Origin: Adineta ricciae
Lineage: Eukaryota; Rotifera; Eurotatoria; Adinetida; Adinetidae
Direction of reading: 5' to 3'
Length of the DNA stretch: 64,000 nt
NCBI GenBank assembly: GCA_905250025.1
Contig: CAJNOJ010000338.1
Span: forward strand, 37,926-101,925
Part shown: piece after piece, positions 1 to 12,100 of the stretch
How the letters are laid out: each line of letters opens with the position of its first letter
How positions within the stretch are numbered: position 1 is the first letter of the stretch
Program-made: the position numbers and the translations under genes
The notes under the pieces: generated by a model
What the model was told of the DNA's origin: nothing
What the model saw: the letters and a program-made list of their open reading frames with translations, nothing else
Database searches by the model: none

Positions 1-619
1 TATAGTAATGGTATTTTATTCAAAATAAGAAACAAACAGATACATTAATAAAGTGAACGAAGCCATTCGCCACAAGAAAAATTAGCTGCAAAATGAGAAT
101 AAGAAAGTTTATATGAGTTTTTAAATTTCATTATTGGTCGTATGGTTTCAAATTCTAAAATAAATGACAGTCTGCATATTGTTATGTATATAACAAGTCT
201 ATATTTATAGGGAACTCTCCAAAAGTTAGCGATTTGAAAAAACTTCGATCTTAAATTTTTCCCTATTCTTTTCTTTCTAATCATAATTGAATATGAAGGT
301 AATAATTGTTTTTACTACACAACAGAAAGTTAAGACTAGATTGTAAACAGGATTACCGTGTTAGGATCAACCACTAAATGCTCTCTATAATTTAAGAACC
401 ACTTCTCCATACCTCGCTCGTCTCGTTATTTCCAAAAGTCTATGCTCATGTGAAGAATGTTTTCCATAAATGAATTGATTATAATTCGTAAATAAATGTA
501 GATTTGGCGAAGTGTTCTTATCGTAACTCTATTTTAGTCAAAAATAACTTTCTCTAGGATTTTTATCGGACGTGAATGAAACATCTGAAAAGTTATCGGT
601 GAGAAGGATCCTGAACTAC
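1..619. other. Intergenic, no gene seen
   Basis: AT-rich sequence with only short open frames that have no recognisable domain, signal peptide or repeat. It lies 3' of the mucin-like gene on the minus strand. Confidence 0.5.
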
Positions 620-1759
620 TCACTTGATTGAGAACAACAATAGTAATACCAACAGTATTCCATGGACACCATGATGATTAGTATTAGAAATGCTACTAGA
701 TGCCACTGTAGTAGAATTGCCAATAGGGGTAGTTGTATTAGAATTACCAATAGTGGTAGACGTAGTAGAATTACTACCAGAAACAGTTGTGGAAGTGCTA
801 CTAGGAGCAATGGTGGTAGTAGCGGTGGAAGTAACTGTTGCAGAGGTGCTACTAAGAGCAACGGTGGTAGTAATGCTGGAGGTAACTGTTGCGGAAGTGC
901 TACTAGGAGTAACGGTGGTAGTAACGCTGGAGGTAACTGTTGTGGAAGTGCTTCCAAAAGAGACAGTAGTTGTAGTACCAGCATTGCTACAACAATAATT
1001 ACAACAAGCACTAGCAGCATCAGCAGTTATATTGAAAGGATTAGTAGCAATGTAACTACCTAAACTAGCACAAGTAGAGTAATAGCCAACAGGAACTGTA
1101 AAAGTAGGAAAAGTAATATTGGAAATCGTAATGGTTTGAGTGGTGAAAGTCGCAGTAGTTATGTTAGGAATCGTAACGGTCTGAGTTGTAAAAGTCGGAG
1201 TAGTGATATTGGAAATTGTAATGGTTTGAGTGGTAACTGTCATAGTTGTAAACGTCGGAGTAGTAATGTTGGGAATCGTAATAGTTTCAGTAGTAACAGT
1301 CATAGTTGTAAACGTCGGGGTAGTGATATTTGGAACCGTAATGGTTTCAGTGGTCAAAGTCATAGTTGTAAAAGTTGGAGTAGTGACATCGGGACTCGTA
1401 ATGGTTTGAGTGGTAACTGTCATAGTTGTAAACGTCGGAGTAGTAATGTTAGGAACCGTAATGGTTTGAGTCGTAAACGTTAAAGTAGTCATATTGGGAC
1501 TTTGAATAGTAGAAATAGTTGGAACACTGAAGCCAGGACACGCACAACTACGATAACCGTTGCCATTACCATTAATCACATATCCTCCTAGACAATTACC
1601 ATCATCGTTACCAGCACTACACCCAGCCGTATTACAACTAGCACTGTTAGGTGCATTTCCTGGAGTAACATAGCAATTACAACCGGCTGGAGGGTCGCCG
1701 TTTGTCAGATGCAGAGCTAAAAGCAATGCGAGAAAGGCAACTGTTTTACCTTGAATCAT
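620..1759 (-). CDS. Secreted Thr/Ser-rich mucin-like protein, probably GPI-anchored
   Basis: One open frame of 379 residues. Residues 1-21 form a signal peptide (basic start, Leu/Ala core, cleavage near TNG). A small Cys-rich, Gly/Asn-rich segment follows (about 22-80). Next come about seven 20-residue Thr-rich units carrying an N-I-T-T glycosylation motif, then a second Cys cluster (CCNYCC) near residue 250. A set of 17-residue Ser/Thr/Val units follows, and then a hydrophobic tail (ILLVLLLLF) with almost nothing after it. A cleaved signal, dense N- and O-glycosylation sites and a bare hydrophobic C-terminus fit a GPI-anchored surface mucin. The ATG is taken because the signal peptide follows at once. 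No enzyme domain is present and the ligand is unknown. The repeats make length variation between copies likely. Confidence 0.75.
   Translation of the reverse strand: MIQGKTVAFLALLLALHLTNGDPPAGCNCYVTPGNAPNSASCNTAGCSAGNDDGNCLGGYVINGNGNGYRSCACPGFSVPTISTIQSPNMTTLTFTTQTITVPNITTPTFTTMTVTTQTITSPDVTTPTFTTMTLTTETITVPNITTPTFTTMTVTTETITIPNITTPTFTTMTVTTQTITISNITTPTFTTQTVTIPNITTATFTTQTITISNITFPTFTVPVGYYSTCASLGSYIATNPFNITADAASACCNYCCSNAGTTTTVSFGSTSTTVTSSVTTTVTPSSTSATVTSSITTTVALSSTSATVTSTATTTIAPSSTSTTVSGSNSTTSTTIGNSNTTTPIGNSTTVASSSISNTNHHGVHGILLVLLLLFSIK
780..955. repeat. 51-bp coding minisatellite in the mucin gene
   Basis: About three and a half head-to-tail units of 51 bp, encoding on the minus strand 17-residue blocks of the type SSTSATVTSSITTTVA. 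Units differ by point changes. Confidence 0.7.
1100..1500. repeat. 60-bp coding minisatellite in the mucin gene
   Basis: Six to seven diverged head-to-tail units of about 60 bp. On the minus strand they encode 20-residue blocks around TTPTFTTMTVTTQTIT. Some units are shortened towards the C-terminal side of the array. Confidence 0.75.
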
Positions 1760-3024
1760 TAATGTTGGCTTCTATGTATCGCACTTGAAAGTATGAGGAC
1801 AATTAGTGTAGCGATACACAATTTATTTCTCTACACATAGAAAGTGATCGGAGAGAAAATAAAAATCGAAAACAAACCTGCCCATTTCTACCTCTCATAT
1901 ACATATATTTTGGTCTTCCTTTTAACTACGGACACGCCTTTGATATCATCATATTTAGTGACAACAACAAGAATAGCACGCTGTGATACAGTGACGCTTA
2001 AGGATGCACTTTGATCGTAAGGTAAACAAAACAAAAATAAGCTCTTTTACGTAGAGTAGTATGTGTTTACTCATACATTTTGAATTTATTGAAACGTGTG
2101 AACACTGGATAAAGAAGATTACTTATGAACTGAATATGTGACAAATATTTGTTCATCCAAGCAATGATCAGCTGTGCATTGATGAGAACGAGAATATGCA
2201 CAACGATGTTGAAATATGATATAAATTAACAACTAATTTGCCATCTTTGTGTCGTTGATTTCTAGTGCGATGTTTTATAAATGAAAATGAATCATATAGA
2301 CGTTCCAGATGAAACATGGAATAAACAATTGAAGTGAAAATGTACATCTGCAACGTAGTGTCGAATGTGATGAGGATTTGGATTCAGTTGCACATGAATA
2401 ATTGATCCTTTTCTTTTGTAATACTCTTTTCCTCTAATATCTAACGACTGACGAGTATTTATTATTCAATCTCCAGGAAAGCTTAATTTCTGACAGTAAT
2501 GATCATTCTTTAAAAGTCGATTGACACGACCACTTCCAGGTAAAATATACATTAAGATTGAGAGAGAAACGAAAAACATCAACTGTGTATCGTATAAATT
2601 AATACGTCTTGTGAGAATCAATATTTTCTATCTTCGCGAGCGATGACATCATGAGTAACATCACATTTGTTTTTCGAAAACAGAAAAGAGCTATTTTATT
2701 ATATGGATCTCTTTTTGTTTCAAATGACTTAAAGAAAGAAATTAATAACATCTTACAGATTCTGGTGACACACAGAATTTATTATAATTGAAAATTCATT
2801 CTATTTCTGTCTCCAACCTATCAGTAATAGAAAATAAATGAATCAAATTCATTAATTATCGATATCGATAAGATATATATTCTAGTAGAAATCAAACCAT
2901 ATGCAATTTATATATCGATCGTTCTGAGGATGAAAGTAAACTTGAAATAAATTGAGTAATATTCATTCTTGAACAACACATGTGCGATAATGTATTCGTT
3001 ATTATTATATATTATTTAGAACAT
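1760..3024. other. Intergenic, no gene seen
   Basis: AT-rich. It holds the likely promoter side of the mucin-like gene. The short frame at 2168-2353 (-) has no recognisable feature. Confidence 0.45.
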
Positions 3025-3129
3025 TTATTTCAACAATTTGACTTTCTCAAATAGAATAAATTTCTCTTTAATCTTTTCATTATTGTAAATTAGATAAATA
3101 CAACAAATAAAGAGATAAAGGAAAATATC

Positions 3130-3400
3130 TAAAGAATAAAAAGTTAAAAGAAAAGAAAAATCTACTCGATTAATTTGATGAATTAATTGATTTGTTCGTA
3201 ATCGAAGTGTATCGGTTGTATAAAAAGATTTTTCACGCATTTGTTGATCTTTTTTCTTCTTGAATTTCCCATTCTGATCGTTTTCGCATTCCTAAAAAGA
3301 TGAAAAATTCATTTAAAAAAATGATTTTATTCATCAATTTTACTCGTCCATCGAAGAAAATTTAAAAAACGAACATTTTGTAAAAATCATCGTTTTCTTT
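3130..3400 (-). pseudogene. Remnant of the C-terminal exons of a polycystin-family gene
   Basis: The minus strand repeats, with substitutions, the last exons of the polycystin gene at 6196-6480. Shared parts are the end of the channel exon (FL-R/Q-W), the intron before the last coding exon, the KR-x-E-x-EIQEEK segment and the block TTDTLRLRTNQ followed by QINR. The intron after QINR is also kept as GT...TTTAG. The run of five T after gatc in the intact copy is six T here (near 3250), which shifts the frame inside the exon. Upstream of about 3400 the similarity fades. This is what is left of a second copy of the channel gene. Confidence 0.75.
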
Positions 3401-3934
3401 CATTTTTTCAGTGAGAAATTTTATTGAAAAAGATTTTTTTTTCTTCATTTGTACGTGATGATTTGAAGTAATGACAATAAAATGAAATTTGATCTCTCAA
3501 ATCAAATCAACAGAATTTCTTTTGTCAGGATTTTCAAATGACAAAATCTCATTTTACACAAAGATTTCAAATTTCTTTTTTAGGTGAAAATTTGTGAAGA
3601 AAATAAAGAAATTAAATTGTTTTTTTTATTAAATAAGAAAAAATTTATTTTAAAATTTCAAAATTTTCATTTGAGAAAATCAAAGAAAAGATTTATTTTC
3701 AATTTGAAATCTTAATTAACAATTTAATTCTTCTTTTTGTTTTCTCAATTTTGATAAAAATCAAATTAATTATTTCAATTCTCATCTTTTCACAAAACAC
3801 AATTTATCATTTTTTCAAATCTTCACAACAAAAATCAAAATAATCATCGTTATTCAAATCATTTTCTAATCATAAAACTTCATTTCAGCAACTTTTCAAT
3901 ACAATTACATTTTCATCAATAAAATAAAATATTC

Positions 3935-4432
3935 TCTGATTTTCACATCTAAAATTACATTCAAATACTTCGCATTATCATTTATAACAATGACTTTTTC
4001 ACTCATTATGGAAATTATTTGAGAAGTTTCTACGAAAGAAAATGAGAAGAATTTTATTACAATTTGAAATCGAATGAAGAAATACAAAGAAAAACATCAG
4101 TTTGCATTTCAAATTGTTTTCTTTACTTCAGCAAATATCTCTGAACAATTTCCTGTTTTTGAACAAATTTCAATGAATTGATTAAGAAAAAAGATCAATA
4201 AGGAGAGTCTCAAATCACTTTGAAAGACAAAATCATCGATGAACTAAAGAGAAAATTCACATAAAATACAAAAGAAAATCTCAAATAAGAAAATAAAAGA
4301 AGATCAGAAATGAAATGTTTTTGTGCATTTTTGAAACAAAATTTGAGAGAAGTGACACAATTTTCCAGATTATTTGAATCAATTTATGTATCGACAAGAT
4401 GTTTGTATTGTGTTTGAGATGGTTAAAAAGAT
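3935..4432. repeat. Direct repeat, left copy (partner 15035-15515)
   Basis: About 500 bp that matches 15035-15515 in the same orientation with many substitutions and small indels. Both copies share the stretch around caaatatctctgaacaattt and the tail around gtattgtgtttgaga. The two copies lie on the 5' side of the polycystin remnant and of the intact polycystin gene respectively, so they are best read as the shared upstream region of a duplicated locus. Confidence 0.7.
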
Positions 4433-5122
4433 ATTTCTGGGCAAAACAACATATGAACCAAAAGAAAAAATGTTCGCCTCCATTTCTATGAAATTTAACA
4501 CAAATATGAAGATCTTATCAAATCGATCATGATGAAGGTGAAAGGATGGATCTATCAACTATCAATCTACTCATTCTCGCCAGACAAAACTGTATTCCAT
4601 AATTCTGCACTGCCATCTATTTGATCCATTCGAGAGCTGTGAATGAAGCTATACAATCCGTTACTGAATCTTTGAATTACAATATTTCATAGATCGGATT
4701 AGTAATCTTGATTTTGCATTTGACGTTCCATACACATTATATACAATAGAGAAGCTATGAGAAAATTTTGTAGAAATGACAATGAATAGTAGAAGCACCA
4801 TCATCTTTTCCATTCTGCTCTTTTTCACATTGAGATATTATCGATAATGAACAACACGAGTACTTTCACTTTTCTCTGCCAGTGTTAAATCTACTACTTT
4901 TTCATAATATAAACAAAAGAAGAGATCAGGAACATAAGCACACTTCTCTTCTTACGATGAACTCTTTGTGGATGTTCATCAGTATGTCTGAACTGTATGA
5001 CACCGAAACAGAAGGTTCTGCTCCCCTTTTTAAAGGAAATCGCAGTACAATTTGTACTGATATTTGTGTAGTTCTTAATTTTAGAATAAAGATTGTTCAA
5101 TATTGAGCTGAGAAAAGCACAA
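4433..5122. other. Intergenic, no gene seen
   Basis: No protein-coding signal on either strand. The two overlapping frames near 4882-5106 lie on opposite strands and resemble nothing known. Confidence 0.4.
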
Positions 5123-5193
5123 GCTACTGTAGTATAATAGTAGTATCACGGTTTGTCGGACCGAAGATCAGGGTTCGATTCCCTGCAGTAGCG
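5123..5193 (+). tRNA. tRNA-Asp (GTC)-like gene, with unusual positions
   Basis: A 71-nt cloverleaf. The 7-bp acceptor stem is perfect (GCTACTG with CAGTAGC), followed by discriminator G. The T arm is CAGGG-TTCGATT-CCCTG. The anticodon loop is TTGTCGG, so the anticodon is GTC. The B box GGTTCGATTCC (5172-5182) is perfect and a T6 stretch follows 7 nt downstream, so Pol III transcription is plausible. Odd points: the first pair of the anticodon stem is A-A, the D loop lacks the usual GG pair, and loop position 38 is G where Asp tRNAs have C. It may be a functional tRNA-Asp, a decaying copy or a tRNA-derived element. Confidence 0.75.
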
Positions 5194-5200
5194 CGATATC

Positions 5201-5206
5201 TTTTTT
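5201..5206 (+). terminator. Pol III terminator (T6)
   Basis: Run of six T, 7 nt after the tRNA discriminator base. Confidence 0.7.
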
Positions 5207-5415
5207 CATTTCATCATTCACTAATTATTTGTAACATAATGATTCATTTCGTACAATAATTGCATCATATTATGTGTACAGAACACAAACATTACTTTTC
5301 GTTCTATGAATATGACTCATGTGTGTTTTCATATCTATCATTGTAGTCTACATTATGCATATGAATTCATGCCAATAGTTAGTTGACTTTTCTTTTTGCG
5401 TAATCTTCTTCCTTT

Positions 5416-5416
5416 N
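5416..5416. other. Single N, probable contig join
   Basis: One unresolved base, one of four in the window. Two of the others show clear signs of being joins (48697 and 56715). Confidence 0.6.
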
Positions 5417-6195
5417 TTTTCTGATTTGTATTTTCATTCGATAAAATGAAATATTTGGAATCAAAAGAGATTCGATTGAAATTGTCTTTTGAACAACTTC
5501 AACTAAACCTTCTGGTTTATTTATCGATAAAAACAACATCATTTATGTTTATCAAATAAGAAACAAATCCAATTGAGATTTGATCGAATGAGAATAACAT
5601 TCCGATGAAAATAATTTTATTTTATTTATAAATTATCTCGGTATCGTTTTTGTGACAATACGAGATGAGTTTTATGTTGATAATGAAACTTTTCATCAAG
5701 TGGAAAAGTGATGAAACAAAAGGAATTGTTGTAATGAAATACAAATGAACATTCGATTATCTTTCTCTTTCGAATCGAATATTTATCGATGTTCATTCGA
5801 AAATTTCCATTTGGAAAATCAAAAGAATCAACGAGAACAGAAAAAACAACAAAATCGTCTTTTGATGAAACAATTTCAAATTCTCTTTTTCCTCTTAATA
5901 CGACGAATAATCGTGTTTTTCGATCAAAATCCAAATAGTTTTTCACATTTAGTTGAATTTAAATAAAAGAATCGATTTTTCTCAATGAATCTCATTGTTC
6001 CTTTGAAAAAGACTATTTTCAGTACATTCCGGTGTGAATGACGATTTCATTTTCATTTAATATAAATGAATTTCAAAGAAAAGATTCAATTTGTGTTTTC
6101 AATGAAGAAATATTTTGTTCGATAATCTTTATTATTGAAAATTCGATAAAATAAAACAAATAAAGCGATAAATGAGAAAAGAAAAAGAATTTGTT
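5417..6195. other. 3' flank of the polycystin gene
   Basis: AT-rich. A 106-residue minus-strand frame (5626-5946) without recognisable domain lies 250 bp after the channel stop. It could be a downstream exon or chance. Confidence 0.35.
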
Positions 6196-9100
6196 TTAGA
6201 CATTTGTTGTTCGTTGATTAAAATAAATCTGAAATGAGAAATTGGAAAAGAAAAGCAAAGAAAAGAGATTTCGTACTCGATTAATTTGATTGACGAATTG
6301 ATTTGTTCGTAATCGAAGTGTATCGGTTGTGTGGAAATATTTCTCACGCATTTGTTGATCTTTTTCTTCTTGAATTTCCGATTCTGGTCGTTTTCTTATT
6401 CCTAAAACAAAGATTTGTAGAAAAGATTCTTCCATTGACGAATTTCACCTGTCCATTGAAGAAATTTCTTCGTTAAGTATGAAAATACTTCCGGATCTTC
6501 GATGACTTTTTCCCGCGCGAGTCGAAAATTCTCGTTGATAATTGATAAAAAGATACTTAAGCAAATGAAAACAACGAGAAGAGTAAATAAAGTTAAAGAA
6601 AATGGCCCAAGAAATGTTCCCGCACGAGATAATTCATCCGAATCGAATTTCATTAAAATCATTTCAAATAACATTTGTGATGTGTCGAATAAAGTTGAAC
6701 AGGATTGGATTTTTGAAAGAAAAAGAAGATAAAATAAACAAAGAAATGAAATGAAAAGAATTGAAAACATCAATGAAAATGAAACGAATTCTTTTGTTGA
6801 TAAACGAAGTGTTTCTGCGAATAAAGATAAACGACGATTAAATCGACATAAATGAAGAAGTTTAATTGTGCCAAAGAAACAAGAAAAACCATAAAAATAA
6901 TTCAAAAGATCGTTGAAATAAACAGATTCTTCTAAATTTAGAAAAACATCACCTTGACTTTCACGAAATAATTTTCCAATTTCTTTTCCAATTTGAAATC
7001 GAACGAAATAAATTCCAATTGATGAAATCGAACAAATGATCAGACCGAGATCGATTATCGACCAAAATTCAATGAAATATTTCCATTTGAAATTGACAAT
7101 CGATCGAATTTCATTGAAAATCATATAAAGAATCAACAATAAGTAAATGATTGTACAAATTAATTGAGAAAATGACGTAAAAGCTGAAAAGAAAAGATGA
7201 GATTTGTCTTTTTAAAAGAAAAATTACCGTAAAAATGAATTGGTTCAAATCGAGATTGAAAATCAATATTTCCTGTTGAATCAAATTGTGTTTGAAGTTT
7301 CACAAAAGTAAATAAATTCACATTTGGATTATAAAGTGACATTTGGATTTGAATTTCACGTGTTTGTTGATCAATCCATTGGAATCGATGAAGTTCGGAA
7401 AGATTTCCTCGAAGATCTTTCATTGAACCACGAAATTCATAAATGTATCCACGATCTTTGGATTTGTATTGAAATGATTGAGAAATTGATGAAGAAAATA
7501 ACGAAGTGGAATGTTCAAACCATCCAGGAGAAAATGAACGTTTTTCTTCATTTGACAAACTCAAATCATTTCGACAAATTGAATTTAATTTGATTCGTTT
7601 TGGACAAAGTTCTGTTCGAATTCGTGATTGTTTCATCAACGCCCAACCGAGAAGTCGATTTGAAGTGTCATTGAGATGTCCACGGAGATATTCCACATTC
7701 TTTCCATTGTACCATTTGTGTGCACGAATCTTTCCAATAAAATCTTCTTCTAACCATTCCCAATACTCATTCACTGATGAGATTTCCACTGGGAATGATT
7801 TTTGAAGATGTCGAACTTGAAACGAAGCGTTTTCATTATGATTTGAATAAACAATTACGAAGAGAAGAGAAAGAAAACAAATCGAAAAGAGAATTTCTCG
7901 AATAATTTTCCACATTTGAAGTTCACGAAGACGAATTTGTCGAGCACAAGCGATTTCATTTGGAGTTAATCGATTAGGACGAGTCGATGGAAGAATTTCA
8001 ATTGATGAATGAAGATTTTCTTCATCTTTATTCAACATTAATTGATTTTCATCAAAATATTCTTTCAATTCTTCATCTTCATTCGGTGATTTTCGACAAA
8101 AAAATGCAAAAAATATTGCCAAAGATAAAATCTATTCGAAAAAGAGACTCAGTTGGGAGGAAATGAAAGAGGATCGTTACTTTAATTGGTTCGGTGAGAA
8201 GAATCGATGAGAAGAATGACGAAAGAACTGAAATCAACCATTGTTGACTTTTCACATCACCAAATTCAATTCCACGTACGATGATAAAGAATATCGAAAT
8301 GAGAAATAATAGAAAAGAAATTCCATACGCAACAAATAAAAACCACCAAGGAAATCTAAATGAACATTTCTTCTTCTTCTTCCAGATTGGATTCGTTCGT
8401 TGATGACGAGATCGAAGACGACGAAAGAATTGAATTAACAAAAGACTTGGAATTAACGAAATCAATTCACTCGTAATGCCAATGAGAATTTCATCGGATG
8501 TGATGGAAAATGTTCCAAATGAAAGATTTGTTGAATTTTTCACTTTTGCTTCATTTCGGAGATCATAAAACATAATATTTGAAAGCATTGAAATAAAAAA
8601 TAAAACAAAACAACAAGTACATCGTTGAACACGTGAAAATTGATTCGACGGTGGACGAGCAAAGATTGAAAACCATAAATGTTCATCAGAGAAATTATGA
8701 AAAGCTTTTTTTGCTAAAATAAATGAAAATTTCTTCTTTTCTTCTTCATTTGCACTTGGAAATATTCGTTCGATTTTTCCATCATCTTTTTCCACTGCAA
8801 ACCATCGTTGAGAAATGAAATGAAATGTTTCCATTGTTTGTAAATCACGAATAATTATATATTTAAGAAACCAAGATGCAAAGGAATCTTTTCCCGAATT
8901 GTCGTGCCAAATATGAAGACAATTTAATGATCCCAATGGTTTTCGAACTTTCATAACAAATGAATCAATTCCACCACGTTGAAAAATTTCTCTTTTTGAA
9001 TCATCAAATGTTCGAATATGAGTTTTGTCATTTTCACCATGTAAAATAAAATGAACCTTGGATTTTGTTCCTGAATCTTTTCGATGACCAGTAAAAACAA

Positions 9101-12100
9101 TTAATTCATAAAAATAATTGTCAAATGATCGATTATCAGATAAAGGTGTTACGCCCAATTTTTCCGAATCTTTTTTATCATATTTTCGTGCATAAATCAT
9201 CAAAATAATATAAATAAGAATAACAATGATCACAGTTAAGTAAATTGTTTTGTTTTTGTGAAATTCGACATTGTGAAAAACATAATTCCAATCGATCGTC
9301 TCAGGTAAAATCACAAATCCACTTGCGAATTTTGTTAAATGTGTAGAAAAACATTCGGTTTCATAATGATTTGTTTGTGATCCAACGATTAATCCATCGG
9401 ATTTCCATTGATTTTGTTGATTAAGATAAAAACAGCCAGATGTGTAAATTCTCGTTTGATAATCTGAAGTGAAATGAACTGGATCAATTGGAATTGGAAG
9501 AGTTTCATTTGAACAGAATTCATTGGATTCGAATGAAGTCAATTCGCGTAAACCAAATACGAATGTTCGATGATCAATTGTTTGTTGATTGTCGAGAAAT
9601 AAAGGAGAATTGTGAAGAGATGAACAAAACAATTTCCATCCATCGATTTCATTCATCGATCGATTTAATCGAGGAATTTGATCAAATTTATAAATTAATA
9701 AATAAGATAAATTCACATCGATTGGTTGAAATTCGAGATGAATGGAAATTGGTAAAGAAGATGAAATATTCACAAAATGATAATGAAATGTTTGATTATG
9801 ATAAGAAGAATTAAATGTTGAAACATTATGAGAAATCATTGGTGAAATCACAACATTTGGATCTCGTGGAATTCTCAAACGAATTGGATTTTGTTTTGTT
9901 GTTTCAAATGGAATTTCATTTCCATTTCGATCAAGAATTGTCAATGAAATCATCGTCGAAAGATTCGTATTGGTATTTGTATCATAAATGGCTAATCGTT
10001 CCATCATTGATCTTAAGAGAAGAACAGATGAATTGTTTTGAAGAGAAGATTTGACATTCGATGGAAAATGAATTTCTGCTCTTCCAACTTGTTTCATCGA
10101 TTTGTTTGAAATTGATTCGATTGAAATTGATTCGAATGAAATAAATGTTTCTGGTGTATCGATGATCATCTTCTGTCCAACATTTAAATGAATATTAAAC
10201 GATGAAGTGACCAATGAAATCATTTCATCGACTTTCTCAATTATTTCTTTTGCCAATTTTTCTTGATAAAATCGATTTCGATTTTCATTGATTTTCTCCA
10301 TTGACAAATCGTTTCCATCAACGAATAATTCTTTCAAACAATGAAGATTTCATTTGAAGAGGTGAAAACATTCTCAACTTACTCAAATTTGACCAATCAG
10401 AATCCAAATTTGTATCATAATCATCAGGGATTCTCGTTGAACTCTGAAAATCAGATTTTAAGAGATTTGTCCTTTGTTGTAAAACTCCGTTGACACCCTA
10501 AATCGATCATTTCAATATCAATAAAGAAAGGAAATCAGTTTACGGTTAAAATATTGGCAGAACATTGAAGAAGTTGTTGACCTGTCATTTGAATATCTTC
10601 ATACGGAACTTTATTTGATAAAGAATGAAGATCTTTCGATAATTGGGAACATTTTTGTGTCACGATCATCTTTCAATGGAAAATAAATGAGAAAATAAGG
10701 TGAGAAAATGTTGAGATTTACGAGAGTTTGTCTTGTTAATTGATTTGTTGTTTCGGTGAGTTGAATTAACGTTGATAATTGTAATTTCATACTTTCAATT
10801 GTCATCGGACGAATGTTTCTTATGAATTCACTTAAATTCTCTCGAAATTCTGCTTGAAAATTCATTTGTTCGTTGAATTCTTTCATTGCTGATTGATTGG
10901 AGAGAAAATCATTTGGAGAAGTTCGATTTTGTCCCAATGAAGAAACAGAAATTTGTGTTGATGAAATTCCATCTGAAGAAGAAAGAAAAAATTCAATTGA
11001 AAGAAAAGATTTTACATTACTTTGCGTCGCTTTTTCACGATTTTCATTGGTCATTTGATTAAATTGTTGAGAAATTGAACTAATGATTTGTCCAATGGAA
11101 TTTTGATCGTGATTTTCATGTAATTCAACTAATAAACCTTTTGTTTCTTGTGAAATGACGGAAATAGTTGATGAAATGTTAAATTCAGTGATTGAATTCA
11201 TTAAATCACGAATTTGAACAAGAAGATGAAGATTTCCACTTGGTAAACGAACAGTGAAATTGGAAATTGGAGAAAAAGCAACGATTGTTCGTTTTGTTGG
11301 ATCTTTTGACCAATCTAAAAGAAAGAATCGTAGAGAAGAGAAGATTTCTTTCGTTGATTTTCTTTACAAAACAAAGAATAATCTTTGATATTATCTTCGA
11401 TTTGCCAATCGAGACATTTGATTTGAAATAAAGTTTCGATCGTTCCATTGATTCGATCGATTGAACAAGTTCCATTCGATGGTTTAGAATTGATTTTAAA
11501 ATTCAATGCACTAACGCTTATTTCATCGGCAAATGAATAAACAACTTCATATCGCCAATAAATTATCTCAGGATGAATCAAAAATAAATCATTTGTTGAA
11601 GTGAAATTCTTCGTTGTTTCTCCTTTCAATTCAAATCAATTTCATCAAATTCAAAAAGAAAAATGAAAATTTTACCGTAAAACCACGAAGAATTCCTCAG
11701 AGAGAATAAAATCCATTGAGTTGAATTTTGTGATGGATAATAAATATTCCATTGAATAATTTCATTTAAACGACAATTTCGATAACAAAATGAATACAAA
11801 GCGACTTGTGTTGTTGGATTTATCAATTGATATTCGAGATTTGATGAACAAAGTGTTGAAATGACACATCTAAAGACAAAGAAAAGATATGTGAAACATG
11901 AAATTATCTAAAGAATTTACCCGATGATGATCATTGGTCTTTTCAAATCTTTAATTTGAACAAGAACAAAACCAGATGCATAAATTGTCACATTTCGACG
12001 ATTATTCATTTGGACCATAAATTGATATGTTTCATTTAATTGAAACGAATTCGAAAATATTCTTATTGAAGATTCTTTCGGAACTCTTCTTCCGACAAAT

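Noticed and set aside
662-1483. Plus-strand frames rich in Ser, Asn, Arg and Cys over the mucin gene
   Set aside because: They are antisense readings of the Thr/Ser-coding minisatellites; the minus frame has a signal peptide and a hydrophobic C-terminus.
1100-1500. Regular repeat considered as a CRISPR array
   Set aside because: Units are contiguous, with no unique spacers, and encode protein in a eukaryotic gene.
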